64,000 nucleotides of DNA from an uncultured Selenomonadaceae bacterium (GTDB lineage Bacteria > Bacillota > Negativicutes > Selenomonadales > Selenomonadaceae): the NCBI GenBank assembly GCA_937902665.1, contig CALELM010000075.1, forward strand, positions 16,526 through 80,525, written 5' to 3'. Positions 1 to 8,376 of this stretch are shown here, piece after piece. Under the pieces are notes generated by a model, which was not told where the DNA came from, did no database searches, and was given only the letters and a program-made list of their open reading frames with translations. The stretch's first letter is position 1, and every line of letters begins with the position of its first letter. The translations under genes and the position numbers were made by a program.

Positions 1-603
1 ATTGGAACAAAAGAACACGCTACATATCAGGAAGAGGAACGCGGCTTGCTAAAGGAAAAAGCGACACTCGACAGCAAAGCAGCAAAACTTGCGGAGCAAA
101 AAGCCGCGCTTGATACGCTTGAAAGAACGCTCGCTGCGCAAATCGATTCTTCGCAAGGACAGGCAAAAATCAAAGAAATCGCTCTCGGCATCGTGCGGAA
201 AAATCAACCTGCGCAGAAGCGATATGACGGCTATGTCGAGCGACTGAAAGCGACGGATGAACGCCTAAAAGAAGCGGGAGCGCAGCTTGAAGAACTGTCT
301 TCCTTGGTAAAAGACGCAGACGAAAAAGGAAAGCCAGAACAGATATATAAAGTCACCAACAAGAAAGAACTAGGCGAAGGAACGGATACATCCCATCCGC
401 AAGGCAGCATAAACAGCCCTGCACGCCATACAGGGACCAATCATCCGAGCATGATCATGAAAGCTCTTGCAGGAGATGAGTGCTATGTTTCTCTCGTCGC
501 GACGACCAGAAGCGACGACAAAGGCCTTAAAAATTGGCGGCTTATGTCGGAAATGGCGAAGGATGAAGAAGCCCATAAGAATATGTATGCCGAGCTTATA
601 TGA
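1..603 (+). CDS. C-terminal part of a coiled-coil protein (5' end outside window)
   Basis: The frame is open from base 1 and no ribosome site precedes the first possible start (TTG at 46), so this is the 3' end of a longer gene. The first 110 visible residues are rich in Lys, Glu, Ala and Gln with heptad-like spacing, so a coiled coil is likely. The last 80 residues are more mixed and end MYAELI. I do not recognise the family. Because no relaxase is visible elsewhere, this could be the tail of a mobilisation or DNA-processing protein, but nothing in the visible part shows that. It converges on the next gene and shares a terminator with it. Confidence 0.6.
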   Translation: MGTKEHATYQEEERGLLKEKATLDSKAAKLAEQKAALDTLERTLAAQIDSSQGQAKIKEIALGIVRKNQPAQKRYDGYVERLKATDERLKEAGAQLEELSSLVKDADEKGKPEQIYKVTNKKELGEGTDTSHPQGSINSPARHTGTNHPSMIMKALAGDECYVSLVATTRSDDKGLKNWRLMSEMAKDEEAHKNMYAELI

Positions 604-642
604 AAAAACGCTGCCAAAAAAATAAAGATGGCAGCGTTTTTT
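603..642. terminator. Bidirectional Rho-independent terminator
   Basis: CGCTGCCA pairs with TGGCAGCG across a 12-base loop, with A6 on the left and T6 on the right. It lies between two convergent genes and can end both transcripts. Confidence 0.85.
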
Positions 643-643
643 A

Positions 644-1228
644 TCAATATTTACCGTATGGGTTCCATGCACCCGAAGAAATCGTTAGAGAATGTTTTTC
701 CAACAAAAGCGTTAAAACGCTCGTCGTTGTTTTATCATCCGTCCAAAACCATTTATAGGGATATGTCATAGGCTTTTGCTGATAACAAAAATCTTGCTCT
801 CCTATATTTCCGTAATGCAAAGAAAATACATTGCGGGAATAATTATACAAGCGTTTTGTAATCTTTTCATCTGGACAATCAAATTGTAACGATGCTCCAG
901 ATACAACATGAAATTGCTTATTGAGATACACTGTAAAATGCTGTACTATGCCATCACTTGGCTCTCGCTCAAACACAATCCATGAATGAACGGTATCATT
1001 TTCAACTATTTTCCAGTCAGGCAGATTCTGCCATGTTGCATAGAAATCAGATAACGGCATCCCATTATACACTTCATAGATTTTTTCTGGATGTTGTGCA
1101 ATCGCTTCAATGTCTGCCATCCACGATGGACGAGATTGTGGTGGCGGATTTTTTTTCGCTGCAAGTGCCGATCCTGTCAATAACATCATGCATAAAGCAA
1201 GCAGCAACAAGGATTTTATAGGTTTCAT
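644..1228 (-). CDS. Secreted hypothetical protein
   Basis: The start at 1228 is chosen because GAGGAG lies 8 to 9 bases upstream; an in-frame GTG or ATG 15 bases earlier has no such site. The 194-residue product begins MKPIKS followed by a hydrophobic stretch ending in SALAA, a clear signal peptide, so it is exported. The mature part contains many aromatic residues and no motif I recognise. It lies just downstream of the parR-like gene, separated by about 12 bases, and may be the last gene of the segregation operon. Function unknown. Confidence 0.7.
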   Translation of the reverse strand: MKPIKSLLLLALCMMLLTGSALAAKKNPPPQSRPSWMADIEAIAQHPEKIYEVYNGMPLSDFYATWQNLPDWKIVENDTVHSWIVFEREPSDGIVQHFTVYLNKQFHVVSGASLQFDCPDEKITKRLYNYSRNVFSLHYGNIGEQDFCYQQKPMTYPYKWFWTDDKTTTSVLTLLLEKHSLTISSGAWNPYGKY

Positions 1229-1239
1229 TTCGCCACTCC

Positions 1240-1554
1240 TCAATACCCTTCCGGGATATCCGTACTTTTTCGGCTTGTCGGCTTGGATGCGGAAGAAGGA
1301 TCTTCTTTCTTTTTCCCGTAAGATGCCCGCTCCTCTTCGACAATATGGTGCAGCTTTTCAAAGGCTTGCGCTTGCATTGCCTTTTCGTAAGCTTCTGCAA
1401 TGTCCGTGATATATCCGCCGCTTTCATAGATGGCCTTTAGGATCAGGACGCGGATGGTACGGCTGAAGTTCTTCTGCTTCTTGACAAATTCCACGATTTC
1501 GTCCGTCGCTTCAAGGGATACGGATTTTGTGATGGTCTTTTTATTCTCTGCCAT
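1240..1554 (-). CDS. parR: ParR-like DNA-binding adaptor
   Basis: 104 residues: a short basic N-terminus, a region around residues 10-45 compatible with a ribbon-helix-helix fold (KSVSLEATDEIVEFVKKQ), and a charged flexible tail. It is encoded directly behind a ParM-like actin, 10 bases away, the normal place for the small centromere-binding adaptor of type II segregation systems. The role is inferred mainly from position, size and composition, because ParR proteins are poorly conserved. It would bind parC and couple it to the ParM filament. Confidence 0.65.
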   Translation of the reverse strand: MAENKKTITKSVSLEATDEIVEFVKKQKNFSRTIRVLILKAIYESGGYITDIAEAYEKAMQAQAFEKLHHIVEEERASYGKKKEDPSSASKPTSRKSTDIPEGY

Positions 1555-1564
1555 AATCCTCTCC

Positions 1565-2692
1565 TTATGCCGTCATGGCACGATTTTTGAGCGTTTCAAA
1601 GAGCGGGCTATGGATGAAGGCATTCAGTCCCTCTGCTTCCAGAAGCACGGCTTTCTCTTCATCCTTAATATAGCAAAGCGTGACACGGGCGCGGTCACAG
1701 AATGCTTGCAATTTCTTCTCTAGCACATCGCGCATGAGGATAGATCCACCGCCATAGACGACGACTGCGTCAATCTCGTTGTTGGCACGCTCCATGACCT
1801 GCTGCGCCATGACGAGAATATCCTCTGCCTCATCGTCAAGCGCAGGAAGCAGAGCATCGAGCGCGGCCTTATGATATTTATGCCCCTCGTCCATGACGTA
1901 GCGGGAAAAATCCTGCCGTGTGATGGAAGACAGTCCATATTCGCGCTTAAAATCTTCTAGGACGCGTGCTATCGCATGACCGTTTCCATTATTCGTCCCC
2001 GTGATGAAATCGGGCTTGAAAGCGATTCCTGTCGTGATGGGGAACTCTGTCGTACCTTCGCCGATGGCAATATGCAGGAGACGAAGATTTTCCCGCGCTT
2101 CTTTGGTTTCATGGAAATATGTGTCGGATGCCAGAAGAGCGTGTGCAGCCGTCACGCCTTCGGGAATGACCTTCACAAAATCAAAGGTGATGAATACGAT
2201 GTATTCCCTGTTTCCAACAAAAACGCCTACGGTGTGACGTTTTTGCTCGAATTTCCGCGCAAGCTGCTCCCCTTTTGTCTTGGTATAGTAGGAGACAGGG
2301 ATTGCCGTCGCCATATCAACGTTGACGGAAATTACCTGTTCGCCTTCTCCTTCCGCATTTTTTGCCGCTGCACGAACCGCCTCAGCTGCGATATGCGCAA
2401 GCGTATTCACAAAGACAATATCGCTAGATACCTTGTCATTGTCTACGCCTACCGTGATGGATCTGCAATGCTGTCCGCTCCTCAGTGCATGATCTCCAAT
2501 ATAGTACGTGCGCCCTTCCACGGTAACGATGAGATTGTCATGGATGTGTTCCAGCACATATTGAGGATTGACCTCATCCAAGTTTCCGAGCCGCTGCACA
2601 CGTGCAAAAACATTCGGCGACTGGATGCGCTTGCCATTGATGAACATTTTTTGCTCAGAATTGCCGTTGTCGCTTGCAACCAAAAATTTCAT
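1565..2692 (-). CDS. parM: ParM/StbA-family actin-like segregation ATPase
   Basis: 375 residues with actin-fold signatures. An N-terminal phosphate-1 loop DNGNSEQK lies at residues 7-14. A second phosphate loop IGEGTTEF is near 210. The adenosine motif VVYGGGS is near 311. The family forms dynamic filaments that push plasmid copies apart. Together with the small gene behind it this makes a type II (ParMRC) partition pair. Several plasmid actins (ParM, AlfA, Alp7A) share this layout and I cannot say which branch this belongs to. Presence of such a gene argues that the element is, or recently was, a low-copy plasmid. Confidence 0.88.
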   Translation of the reverse strand: MKFLVASDNGNSEQKMFINGKRIQSPNVFARVQRLGNLDEVNPQYVLEHIHDNLIVTVEGRTYYIGDHALRSGQHCRSITVGVDNDKVSSDIVFVNTLAHIAAEAVRAAAKNAEGEGEQVISVNVDMATAIPVSYYTKTKGEQLARKFEQKRHTVGVFVGNREYIVFITFDFVKVIPEGVTAAHALLASDTYFHETKEARENLRLLHIAIGEGTTEFPITTGIAFKPDFITGTNNGNGHAIARVLEDFKREYGLSSITRQDFSRYVMDEGHKYHKAALDALLPALDDEAEDILVMAQQVMERANNEIDAVVVYGGGSILMRDVLEKKLQAFCDRARVTLCYIKDEEKAVLLEAEGLNAFIHSPLFETLKNRAMTA

Positions 2693-2765
2693 ACTTCGCT
2701 CCTATCTGTTAGAAAAAAGGAACTGAGATGATTCCGTTCCCCAAAACTGCTCGATAAAACGCTAT

Positions 2766-3047
2766 TCATGCCGTTTTGTAAAGCTGAGCCAGTTTTTCCA
2801 CCTCTTCTTTCGGCATGACCTCCATATCTTTCAGGACTTCTTCCGGCGGCTCCGGCGGATCTTCCCACCCCATTTCCTCTTTAATTTTGCGGGAAGCTTC
2901 CGATTCGTACAGATCCAATCTGCGCTCGAATTCCTCGCGTTCTTCTTTGTCCATGCTCGTGAATAATGCATTGAACTCCGCTTCGGGCAATACATCCCCC
3001 TCCAACATGCGATTTTTGAGAACGTTCCTTTCGTTTTGTGATAACAT
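2766..3047 (-). CDS. Small acidic hypothetical protein, first gene of the par operon
   Basis: 93 residues from ATG at 3047, which has AAAGGGG at a good distance; an upstream ATG at 3107 would lie inside the promoter. The product is charged and probably helical, with a Pro-Glu segment (DPPEPPEEV) and no known domain. It lies between the par promoter and parM, about 70 bases ahead of parM, so it is probably cotranscribed with parM and parR. It could be an accessory or regulatory protein of the partition system, but that is inference from position only. Confidence 0.6.
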   Translation of the reverse strand: MLSQNERNVLKNRMLEGDVLPEAEFNALFTSMDKEEREEFERRLDLYESEASRKIKEEMGWEDPPEPPEEVLKDMEVMPKEEVEKLAQLYKTA

Positions 3048-3105
3048 AGCAATCCCCTTTCTTTGTTGTTCCCGTAAGAAATTATTCATTTTTCTTGCCA
3101 CAAAC

Positions 3106-3134
3106 ATAGTATCACATCAATATAACTATGTCAA
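3106..3134 (-). promoter_or_regulatory. Promoter of the par operon
   Basis: Read on the minus strand: TTGACA, a 17-base spacer, then TACTAT, a near-consensus housekeeping promoter. The hexanucleotides CATAGT and ACTATG form an inverted repeat across it, a possible operator for ParR or the small upstream protein. Confidence 0.7.
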
Positions 3135-3316
3135 TAAAATAATATAAATGTAACATTTTATTGTTTGTAGATAATATATTAGTCTTATTTATTGATATAA
3201 TATGATATAAATAATATTATATTTTAAATTTTATTATTTATATCATTGTTTTATATTAAAACCATCATATTTGCGAGCTGATTCATAAATAAAAACTGAT
3301 ATGTAGTATTTCGTTA
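3135..3316. other. Very AT-rich non-coding stretch, candidate parC centromere
   Basis: No gene is visible. Composition drops to a small fraction of G+C, against roughly half in the neighbours. ATGATATAAATAAT at 3202 is repeated as its reverse complement at 3233-3246, and TGATATAA recurs. In type II systems the centromere usually lies next to the par promoter, which fits. An origin or a bent promoter region are alternatives. Confidence 0.4.
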
Positions 3317-3634
3317 TTATAATATCTTATTTTTTATATGATGTTTTTGGCAATATCTTATGACAGTTTTCATAGCATAATCATCATGTTCCGCAAATGG
3401 GTCGTAACGATCTACTAATTCAATAATCCGATACACAGGGATATTTTGTTGGAACAGAAAATGAATCGTTTTTTCTGAGACAGCCTCATGATCCGACAGC
3501 TCTTTTATCGACTTCGCCTGCTTGTAAAAAAAGTAAAAGAAATCCCTGCTGTTATACGGCGCAATGTCCAAAAAGATGTTTTGCTGCATATTCCGCAGAC
3601 GCTTATCCAGTTTTGTATCGCTTATTTTCATCAT
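3317..3634 (-). CDS. Hypothetical protein under a transfer-type promoter
   Basis: Start at 3634 (ATGATG) is supported by GGAG eight bases upstream; the longer frame from 3670 runs into the promoter. The 105-residue product is rich in Tyr, Phe, His and Lys with no signal peptide and no recognised domain. A central stretch (SIKELSDHEAVSEKTIHFLFQQ) could be a helix-turn-helix, which would fit a regulator, but this is weak. It is served by a promoter of the element-wide family at 3673-3715. Confidence 0.55.
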   Translation of the reverse strand: MMKISDTKLDKRLRNMQQNIFLDIAPYNSRDFFYFFYKQAKSIKELSDHEAVSEKTIHFLFQQNIPVYRIIELVDRYDPFAEHDDYAMKTVIRYCQKHHIKNKIL

Positions 3635-3672
3635 GCCATATCTCCATTGCTTTATACCACCATGCAGCATAA

Positions 3673-3715
3673 ATTATAGCGCATATCTTCCTTGCAAAAA
3701 CCTATCTTTCTGCAC
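3673..3715 (-). promoter_or_regulatory. Element-wide promoter motif, site 1
   Basis: Minus strand: GAAAGATAGGTTTTTGCA followed at the conserved distance by TATAAT. The block matches GATTGGTTTTTGAA found before six other operons, and the distance to the -10 box is the same as in those sites. Confidence 0.6.
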
Positions 3716-3719
3716 AAAC

Positions 3720-3749
3720 GAAAAAAGCCGTCCGACAGATCGGACAGCT
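3720..3749 (-). terminator. Rho-independent terminator
   Basis: AGC-t-GTCCGA pairs with TCGGAC-g-GCT across TCTG and is followed by T6 on the minus strand. It ends the transcript of the ArdC-region operon (genes 6919 to 3768). Confidence 0.85.
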
Positions 3750-3767
3750 AAGATAAAGCAGGCAGAT

Positions 3768-4478
3768 TCAGAAAAGGGCAGATTCCAGTTCCTGCTCCGC
3801 TTGATCCAAGGATGCATGGAGCAGCCTCATGTTTTGATCCGTGAAGAGAGGAACGTCTTCTTCCAAGGCATCCAGCGATGGAACTGCCGCATAATCGCGA
3901 AGCTCTTTGATCTCGCGGAAACCATCGAGGGCATATTGCAGCCAAGGCTTCGCATCGCGAAAGAGCCATGGACGCACGCGGTAGAGCAGGATAGGAACCA
4001 CTTTGAAAAGTCTTTGATGAAGTCCTTTCAATTCGGCAATAAGATTCCCAGAATATGCCTCGTGTACTTCCTTCTCCATGCCATTGTCCTCTTCTGCTGC
4101 GGCAATGTTCCCGCGAAGTTCGTATGCCTTTTCAAGAAGTGCAATCGTATAGTTTTCCAGATAAGGATGCCCTACGACACGAAGCAGTTCTCTCTCCTGC
4201 CCGTTTAGTTCTCGGCGATCCCAGACGAAGTTCTTGCCGACTTCTGCGCCAAGGCATGCGAAAATGGAACTTGCCACGCGCGGGGAAAATTTTCCGCACG
4301 CGTCGTATTCTTCAATGAAAGAGACGGGGATCTGCTCGCCATCGCCCATCGTCATTCGCTTGGTACGGCAGGTCATTTTCCCCCTAAGCGTGCCGCTTTG
4401 CCAGTAGGTGAAATCATGGTGGACTTCTCCTTCGCCTTGGTATAAAAGATCGTGATCGATTCGATTTTGCTGTGACAT
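3768..4478 (-). CDS. Hypothetical protein of the ArdC-region operon
   Basis: 236 residues, soluble, acidic, with no recognised motif. The middle part (residues 70-200) looks helical. The start codon overlaps the stop of the preceding broken gene as TAATG, and a terminator follows the stop, so it is the last gene of a three-gene operon whose other members are ArdC-like. That context suggests a function in the recipient cell early after transfer or in handling single-stranded DNA, but nothing in its own sequence proves this. Confidence 0.6.
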   Translation of the reverse strand: MSQQNRIDHDLLYQGEGEVHHDFTYWQSGTLRGKMTCRTKRMTMGDGEQIPVSFIEEYDACGKFSPRVASSIFACLGAEVGKNFVWDRRELNGQERELLRVVGHPYLENYTIALLEKAYELRGNIAAAEEDNGMEKEVHEAYSGNLIAELKGLHQRLFKVVPILLYRVRPWLFRDAKPWLQYALDGFREIKELRDYAAVPSLDALEEDVPLFTDQNMRLLHASLDQAEQELESALF

Positions 4479-5929
4479 TATTGCACAAAATCCTTTCCTT
4501 GCCCGTGTGCGTAATATTTTGCTGTGCTAAGTACGTCCGAAGCAACGTCGCGCCCTTCACGCGCCACATTATGAAATGCGGCAGTTGCATAGGTGTTTTC
4601 AACAGCGGTCTTTACTTTTTCATCGTCCCAGTTCAGCTTTGTGAGTGCTTTTTTTGCTGCGCGTACACTGAAGCCATGATTGGGCGATTCCTTGTAAGCG
4701 TCCTGCATGAGAAGCTGGAACATCCGCTTGTCGTTTTCGGCTCCCCTTCTTTATAGGGTGCAGCATTTTGGAAATCGGTAAGACGTTTTGCCGATTCATC
4801 CATGCTTTCACGAATCGTAGAAAGCGGATGCTTTTCCAGATCGCAGATTGCATCGAGCTTTTCCAGTGTCTTATTCGCGCGACTTTTCGCATGGAGCGCC
4901 AGTTCCGCATAGTTTTCTGCTTGAAAGTTTTCTAGGAGGACGCATTCTTTAGCGAATTTGTCGAGCAAAAACTCGGTGTGCAGTTCATGCACAGTGTTTT
5001 GCTCAGGCAAAATCTGCGGCACGTTTCCTTCCAAGTCGCTCCGATAATAGAATTCTTCGGTATACGGCTTTTGATTCTTGTCAAAGAACACGAACGTAAC
5101 GGGCTTCACGCCGTTTTTGATATGAATCTCCGGATTTTTCGCAATCTCTCCGCGGTCGATGAAACAAGGATCTGTAACGCCTTTGTCCGCCATGAGCTGA
5201 AGGGCAGGTAGACATCCAGCGTCGGCAGAAAGTACGGCTGGAAGTTTCCTTCCTTGTCCTTCCTGAGATATACAGGCGAATGGAACTTACGGCGATTCGC
5301 TGCTGTTTTTCAAAGACGCTGTTGTGGTTTTCCCTTGCCGATTTTACCACGTCGCCGAGCTTTTCCATTGCTTCTTTCACAGAATCTTTTTCAACGTAGG
5401 CTTTTGACAGGATGTTGGCACGCTGACGCGCAAGTGCGTCAATCCCTTTATCATAGATCCCAGCTACACGGTTTAAGATATGGTTGACGGATTTATGCAC
5501 CTTTTTCCGTGCGGATGCTTTCATTTCACCGGGAAAGGTTTTGATGGATTTTGCTGTTTGGGCAAGGGTGTTCCCTGCACCGCGCAAGAGCGCATCCGCA
5601 GGAATGCTGGGGAGTGAAAAAGAGGTGTCGCGTGACTTTTTGGCTTCTTGCGACAATTCCATAAAGCGGTTCATGCAGCACATCGTTTCGACTTGCTGCA
5701 TATTGCTGACGACATCCAACATCATCTTCATTTGCTCGCGCAGATCGGCTAACTGCTGATGCAAGAGCCGTTCGCCTTCACTCAAATCAACGGATGTTGC
5801 ATTTGCCGCTTCCGTTTCGGCATCCTGTTCAGCGACTACCTCTGCCTGCATCTCCTCAGCTATTTCTTGTTCTTCCTGCAACGTTTCATCTTGGTTATGC
5901 GTTTTCGTTTCCTGCGGCATGCGCTTCAC
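4478..5929 (-). pseudogene. ArdC-like gene broken by three frameshifts
   Basis: Three overlapping fragments read in three frames: about 5929-5310, then a short piece 5310-5205, then 5205-4760, then 4740-4478. Joining them needs one extra base at each of three homopolymers: the A5 run near 5312, CCC near 5200 and GGGG near 4744. The restored product of about 480 residues has an acidic N-terminus, a coiled-coil middle, a region (HSPVYLRKDKEGNF, then MADKGVTDPCF) that aligns with the intact neighbour at 5933, and a C-terminal domain (KALTKLNWDDEKVK) that also has a counterpart there. All shifts have the same sign, so true decay and homopolymer sequencing errors are both possible. Confidence 0.75.
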
Positions 5930-5932
5930 CTC

Positions 5933-6919
5933 TCATTCCTTGGTAATTTCGCCTTTTTGACGTGCTATAGCATTTTGCGCGCTTTCCATGACATTGTCTA
6001 CGGATTTCGGGCAGCCCGATTTCAAGAACGGATCTACCACGGCAGACGGCATGACCGCTTCCAGTGCGCCCTTCGCCTTTTCTTCTTCCCATTGGAGTTC
6101 TGTCATAGCACGCTGTGCGGCACGCGCAAACGGGCTTCTTGCTTCCCCGTTTTGCAGGTCTTCCTTTTTGCGCTGCATTTCTTCTGCGCAGAGATGCATG
6201 AAGAGTTCCTTTTCGTTTTTCTTTCTGACGGGCTTTGATACGTCAAGTGCGAGCAGGTCCGAATAGCGTTTTGCGTTTTCGATGGAAGCTTTTTTATAAT
6301 CCTCCCAAGAAATCGCATCGAGGTCGAATTTTTCCTTATAGTGACGATAGTCCAGATTCGTTTTTGCCACTGCGCTGCTTACGGCAGGCATCATGAATTC
6401 CTCGTTGTCCTTGTTGTACTTTGTTTTAAAGGAAAAATTGGTCAGCAGATGATCCAGATAGATCTGATCCTTCGCCAACGGTTGTACCTCTATTTCAGGG
6501 ACGCCCTTCCCTTCGACTTGACTGCGATTCACCAAGGATTCCAAATACTGAGAGCCGTCTTTGCGGTCTTTTGTATATTTGATGATTGTCGCATTTTCTT
6601 TCAGCTTCATGTCAGGGTGATTGTCTACCATATATTTGGGAATCCAGCAGGAATCCTCGATCCCCATATCCTTTTGCGCCTGCAGCAGGACAATAAGTGC
6701 CTTGCTGGGAGGCGAATAGAGGTTGCTTTCTTCGTCTTTCAGATACACAACTTTCGGGGAAACCCTGTTCATACGCTCCTCTACAGGCTCCTGCCAAACG
6801 CCATTGCCTGCTTTTTGTGCATTTCCAAGCATGGCATTGACTTCTTTCATATTCGCTTGCTGGGCGTGAGAGAAGATGTCGTCGATGGCTTTTTTCGGAT
6901 TCTGACCTTGTACGGGCAT
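5933..6919 (-). CDS. ArdC-like N-terminal domain protein
   Basis: Start at 6919 (MPVQGQ) has AAAGGAG at the right distance; an earlier ATG lies in the leader. In the 328-residue product, residues 60-125 (NLYSPPSKALIVLLQ, then DSCWIPKYMV, then KENATIIKYTKD) follow the pattern of the ArdC single-stranded-DNA-binding N-domain: N-Y-SG-N, a W before the helix, then a K-G-like turn and a beta strand. The remainder is helical and charged. No metalloprotease HExxH motif is present, so only the DNA-binding half is suggested. It is the first gene of an operon with a broken paralogue and gene 3768-4478. Family assignment is moderate. Confidence 0.55.
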   Translation of the reverse strand: MPVQGQNPKKAIDDIFSHAQQANMKEVNAMLGNAQKAGNGVWQEPVEERMNRVSPKVVYLKDEESNLYSPPSKALIVLLQAQKDMGIEDSCWIPKYMVDNHPDMKLKENATIIKYTKDRKDGSQYLESLVNRSQVEGKGVPEIEVQPLAKDQIYLDHLLTNFSFKTKYNKDNEEFMMPAVSSAVAKTNLDYRHYKEKFDLDAISWEDYKKASIENAKRYSDLLALDVSKPVRKKNEKELFMHLCAEEMQRKKEDLQNGEARSPFARAAQRAMTELQWEEEKAKGALEAVMPSAVVDPFLKSGCPKSVDNVMESAQNAIARQKGEITKE

Positions 6920-6974
6920 GAAAAACACTCCTTTTTTTAATAATATAATCCATATAAAAAAACGCTCTATGATT

Positions 6975-7017
6975 AGGATAGCAAAATTTTTCATCAAAAT
7001 TTCCTACGTTTTTGCAC
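6975..7017 (-). promoter_or_regulatory. Diverged element-wide promoter motif, site 2
   Basis: Minus strand: an extended -10 TGCTATCCT with AGGAAATTTTGATG upstream and GTGCAAAAAC further up. It shares the tail with the main family (site 1 also begins GTGCA) and the block with the site before the methylase-helicase gene. Confidence 0.5.
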
Positions 7018-7070
7018 GAGGGATGGATGAGGGAATTTGCCGATGGATTCCGTCATCATGCTCTTTTCGG

Positions 7071-7123
7071 AGCCCCCGCATGAGCTGCTTCCGCGCGTTG
7101 TGCCGCCAGCCCATGCGGGGGCT
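7071..7123. other. 12-bp perfect inverted repeat in non-coding DNA
   Basis: AGCCCCCGCATG at 7071 is repeated inverted at 7112-7123 with a 29-base loop. No T-run follows on either strand, so it is not an ordinary terminator. A second imperfect GC-rich inverted repeat lies at about 7158-7215. The stretch 7018-7280 carries no convincing gene. Position beside ArdC-like genes, which are typical of a leading region, makes an origin of transfer possible but unproven. Confidence 0.4.
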
Positions 7124-7280
7124 TCCTGCATTCGCATCATGGACTAAAAGAGTGCGTCTTGCGGCACGTGCAGGACAATCACTGTACCCAGGCATTGCCC
7201 TGCGTGCGCCGCGCTTGTCTGTCTTATATTTTTTAGGATTTTATCCGTTTTGTCTTTTGGAAAACATTTTCCTGCGTTTT

Positions 7281-7485
7281 GTCAGGACACGTCTTTTTTG
7301 TCCGCGACAGCATACCACTTCCGTCACTTGCCTTACAAGGGGCAAGCCTTGCGGTGCTAAGCACCCTTGCAACGCGTTCCTACAGTGGTACGCCTCTGCT
7401 GTCAAAAAAAGAAAATGCGCAGCGGGCAGGGGTGACGATGCAGGGAGCTTCGCCCCCTACGACCCCATAGAAAATGCTCCGCATT
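7281..7485 (+). repeat. 205-bp dispersed repeat, copy 1
   Basis: About nine bases in ten match 23955-24160 in the same orientation, from CACGTCTTTTTTG to ATGCTCCGCATT. Several short stems are present (for example GGTGC and GCACC). Both copies lie directly upstream of a small plus-strand gene cassette. The frames inside it are not convincing genes. Confidence 0.85.
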
Positions 7486-7505
7486 GTTATGCGATACGAA
7501 GAAAC

Positions 7506-7544
7506 TTCTGACAATATATACGCATTGCGTATATATTGTCAGAA
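7506..7544. promoter_or_regulatory. 39-bp palindrome, probable HicB operator
   Basis: A perfect inverted repeat with 19-base arms (TTCTGACAATATATACGCA and its complement) around one central T. It ends at the hicA ribosome site AAGGAGGG and contains TATATAC, so it probably covers the promoter. HicB antitoxins typically repress their own operon by binding such a site. Confidence 0.75.
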
Positions 7545-7556
7545 GGAGGGACATGA

Positions 7557-7739
7557 ATGAACCGCTCGGAATTGGTCAAGATTCTAAAACGACATGGGTG
7601 CAGATTTGTCGTGCACGGCTCCAGACATGATACCTTTTATAGCCCGATTACCGGAAAACAATTTCCGGTATGGCGGCATGCAACGGATATTCCATCGGGA
7701 ACAGTAAAAGCGATTTTGAAACAGGCAGGAATTTCATGA
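7557..7739 (+). CDS. hicA: HicA-type mRNA interferase toxin
   Basis: 60 residues with the YcfA/HicA pattern: a helix (SELVKILKRHGC), a strand, then GSRHDTF carrying the catalytic histidine, and a C-terminal helix (SGTVKAILKQAGI). HicA toxins cut mRNA and are neutralised by HicB encoded next door. A strong AAGGAGGG site precedes the ATG, and the 39-bp palindrome lies immediately upstream. The cassette runs against the direction of the transfer genes and sits behind the 205-bp repeat, so it is likely an insertion that stabilises the element. Confidence 0.88.
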   Translation: MNRSELVKILKRHGCRFVVHGSRHDTFYSPITGKQFPVWRHATDIPSGTVKAILKQAGIS

Positions 7740-7752
7740 AAGGAGAATGGAT

Positions 7753-8205
7753 ATGAGCAAGTTTGTATTTCCCGCAGTTTTTCAATGGGATGCATCGGAG
7801 GAAACCTACCTTGTGACCTTCCCCGACCTTGAAAATTGCTTCACGGACGGGAAAACAGTGCTGGAAGCATTGGAAAACGCAGGAGATGTGCTGAACCTTA
7901 TGCTGTGGACGATGGAACAGAACGAGGAGTCAATCCCCCTGCCCTCGCCTTTCGATAAGGTCGCTCTTCCGCAAGATGGTTTTGTGAATCTTATTGTTGC
8001 CGATACGGCAGCCTATCAAGAAGTGATTGACCGGGAAAACAATCCGATTGAATATGCGAGGAAAAAAGCGGGACTGAATATCAAGCAGCTTGCAGAGCTT
8101 CTTCACGCTCCCTACCGCACGGTGCAAGATTGGAATACGGCTCAACACATGCCTCCGAAATGGGTGCAAAGCCTGATTATCGAAAAGATTGAATCTGTCC
8201 GTTAA
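7753..8205 (+). CDS. hicB: HicB antitoxin with C-terminal HTH
   Basis: Start at 7753 is preferred because AAAGGAG lies eight bases upstream; the ATG at 7747 is too close to it. The 150-residue protein has a partial RNase H-like HicB domain (residues 1-75, FPDLENCFTDGKTVLEAL) and a C-terminal XRE-like helix-turn-helix (IEYARKKAGLNIKQLAELLHA), which would bind the palindrome upstream of hicA. It binds and blocks HicA. A terminator follows 20 bases after the stop. Confidence 0.88.
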   Translation: MSKFVFPAVFQWDASEETYLVTFPDLENCFTDGKTVLEALENAGDVLNLMLWTMEQNEESIPLPSPFDKVALPQDGFVNLIVADTAAYQEVIDRENNPIEYARKKAGLNIKQLAELLHAPYRTVQDWNTAQHMPPKWVQSLIIEKIESVR

Positions 8206-8225
8206 TTTTTCTTGTTTTCCATAGG

Positions 8226-8274
8226 AAAAGGACGTTTCCAAAGATGTTGTTCTCTTTGAAAACGTCCTTTTTTT
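8226..8274 (+). terminator. Terminator of hicAB
   Basis: AAAAGGACGTTT pairs with AAACGTCCTTTT and is followed by T7 on the plus strand. The stem is extended by CAAAG/CTTTG. Confidence 0.85.
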
Positions 8275-8278
8275 GCGC

Positions 8279-8362
8279 TTATTTCGGGCGCGTCTGCTGG
8301 CCACATTTTTCGTACGGTCCGTCATGGTTCTGTTCGTATCCGCAGCTAGGGCATTGATACAT
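8279..8362 (-). CDS. 27-residue zinc-ribbon-like microprotein
   Basis: A short reading frame behind a perfect ribosome site, AAAGGAGGTGATTGCG then ATG. The peptide has CPSCG near its start and KCG 13 residues later, a pattern typical of small zinc knuckles, and is otherwise polar. It follows the VirB5-like gene by 14 bases and would be the last gene of that operon. The strong site and the cysteine spacing argue that it is translated. Role unknown; it may bind metal or RNA. Confidence 0.6.
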   Translation of the reverse strand: MYQCPSCGYEQNHDGPYEKCGQQTRPK

Positions 8363-8376
8363 CGCAATCACCTCCT

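Noticed and set aside
7004..7511. Several overlapping small frames over the first 205-bp repeat and its left flank
   Set aside because: They have no ribosome sites, and their frames are not kept in the second copy beyond what DNA identity forces. Treated as non-coding repeat.
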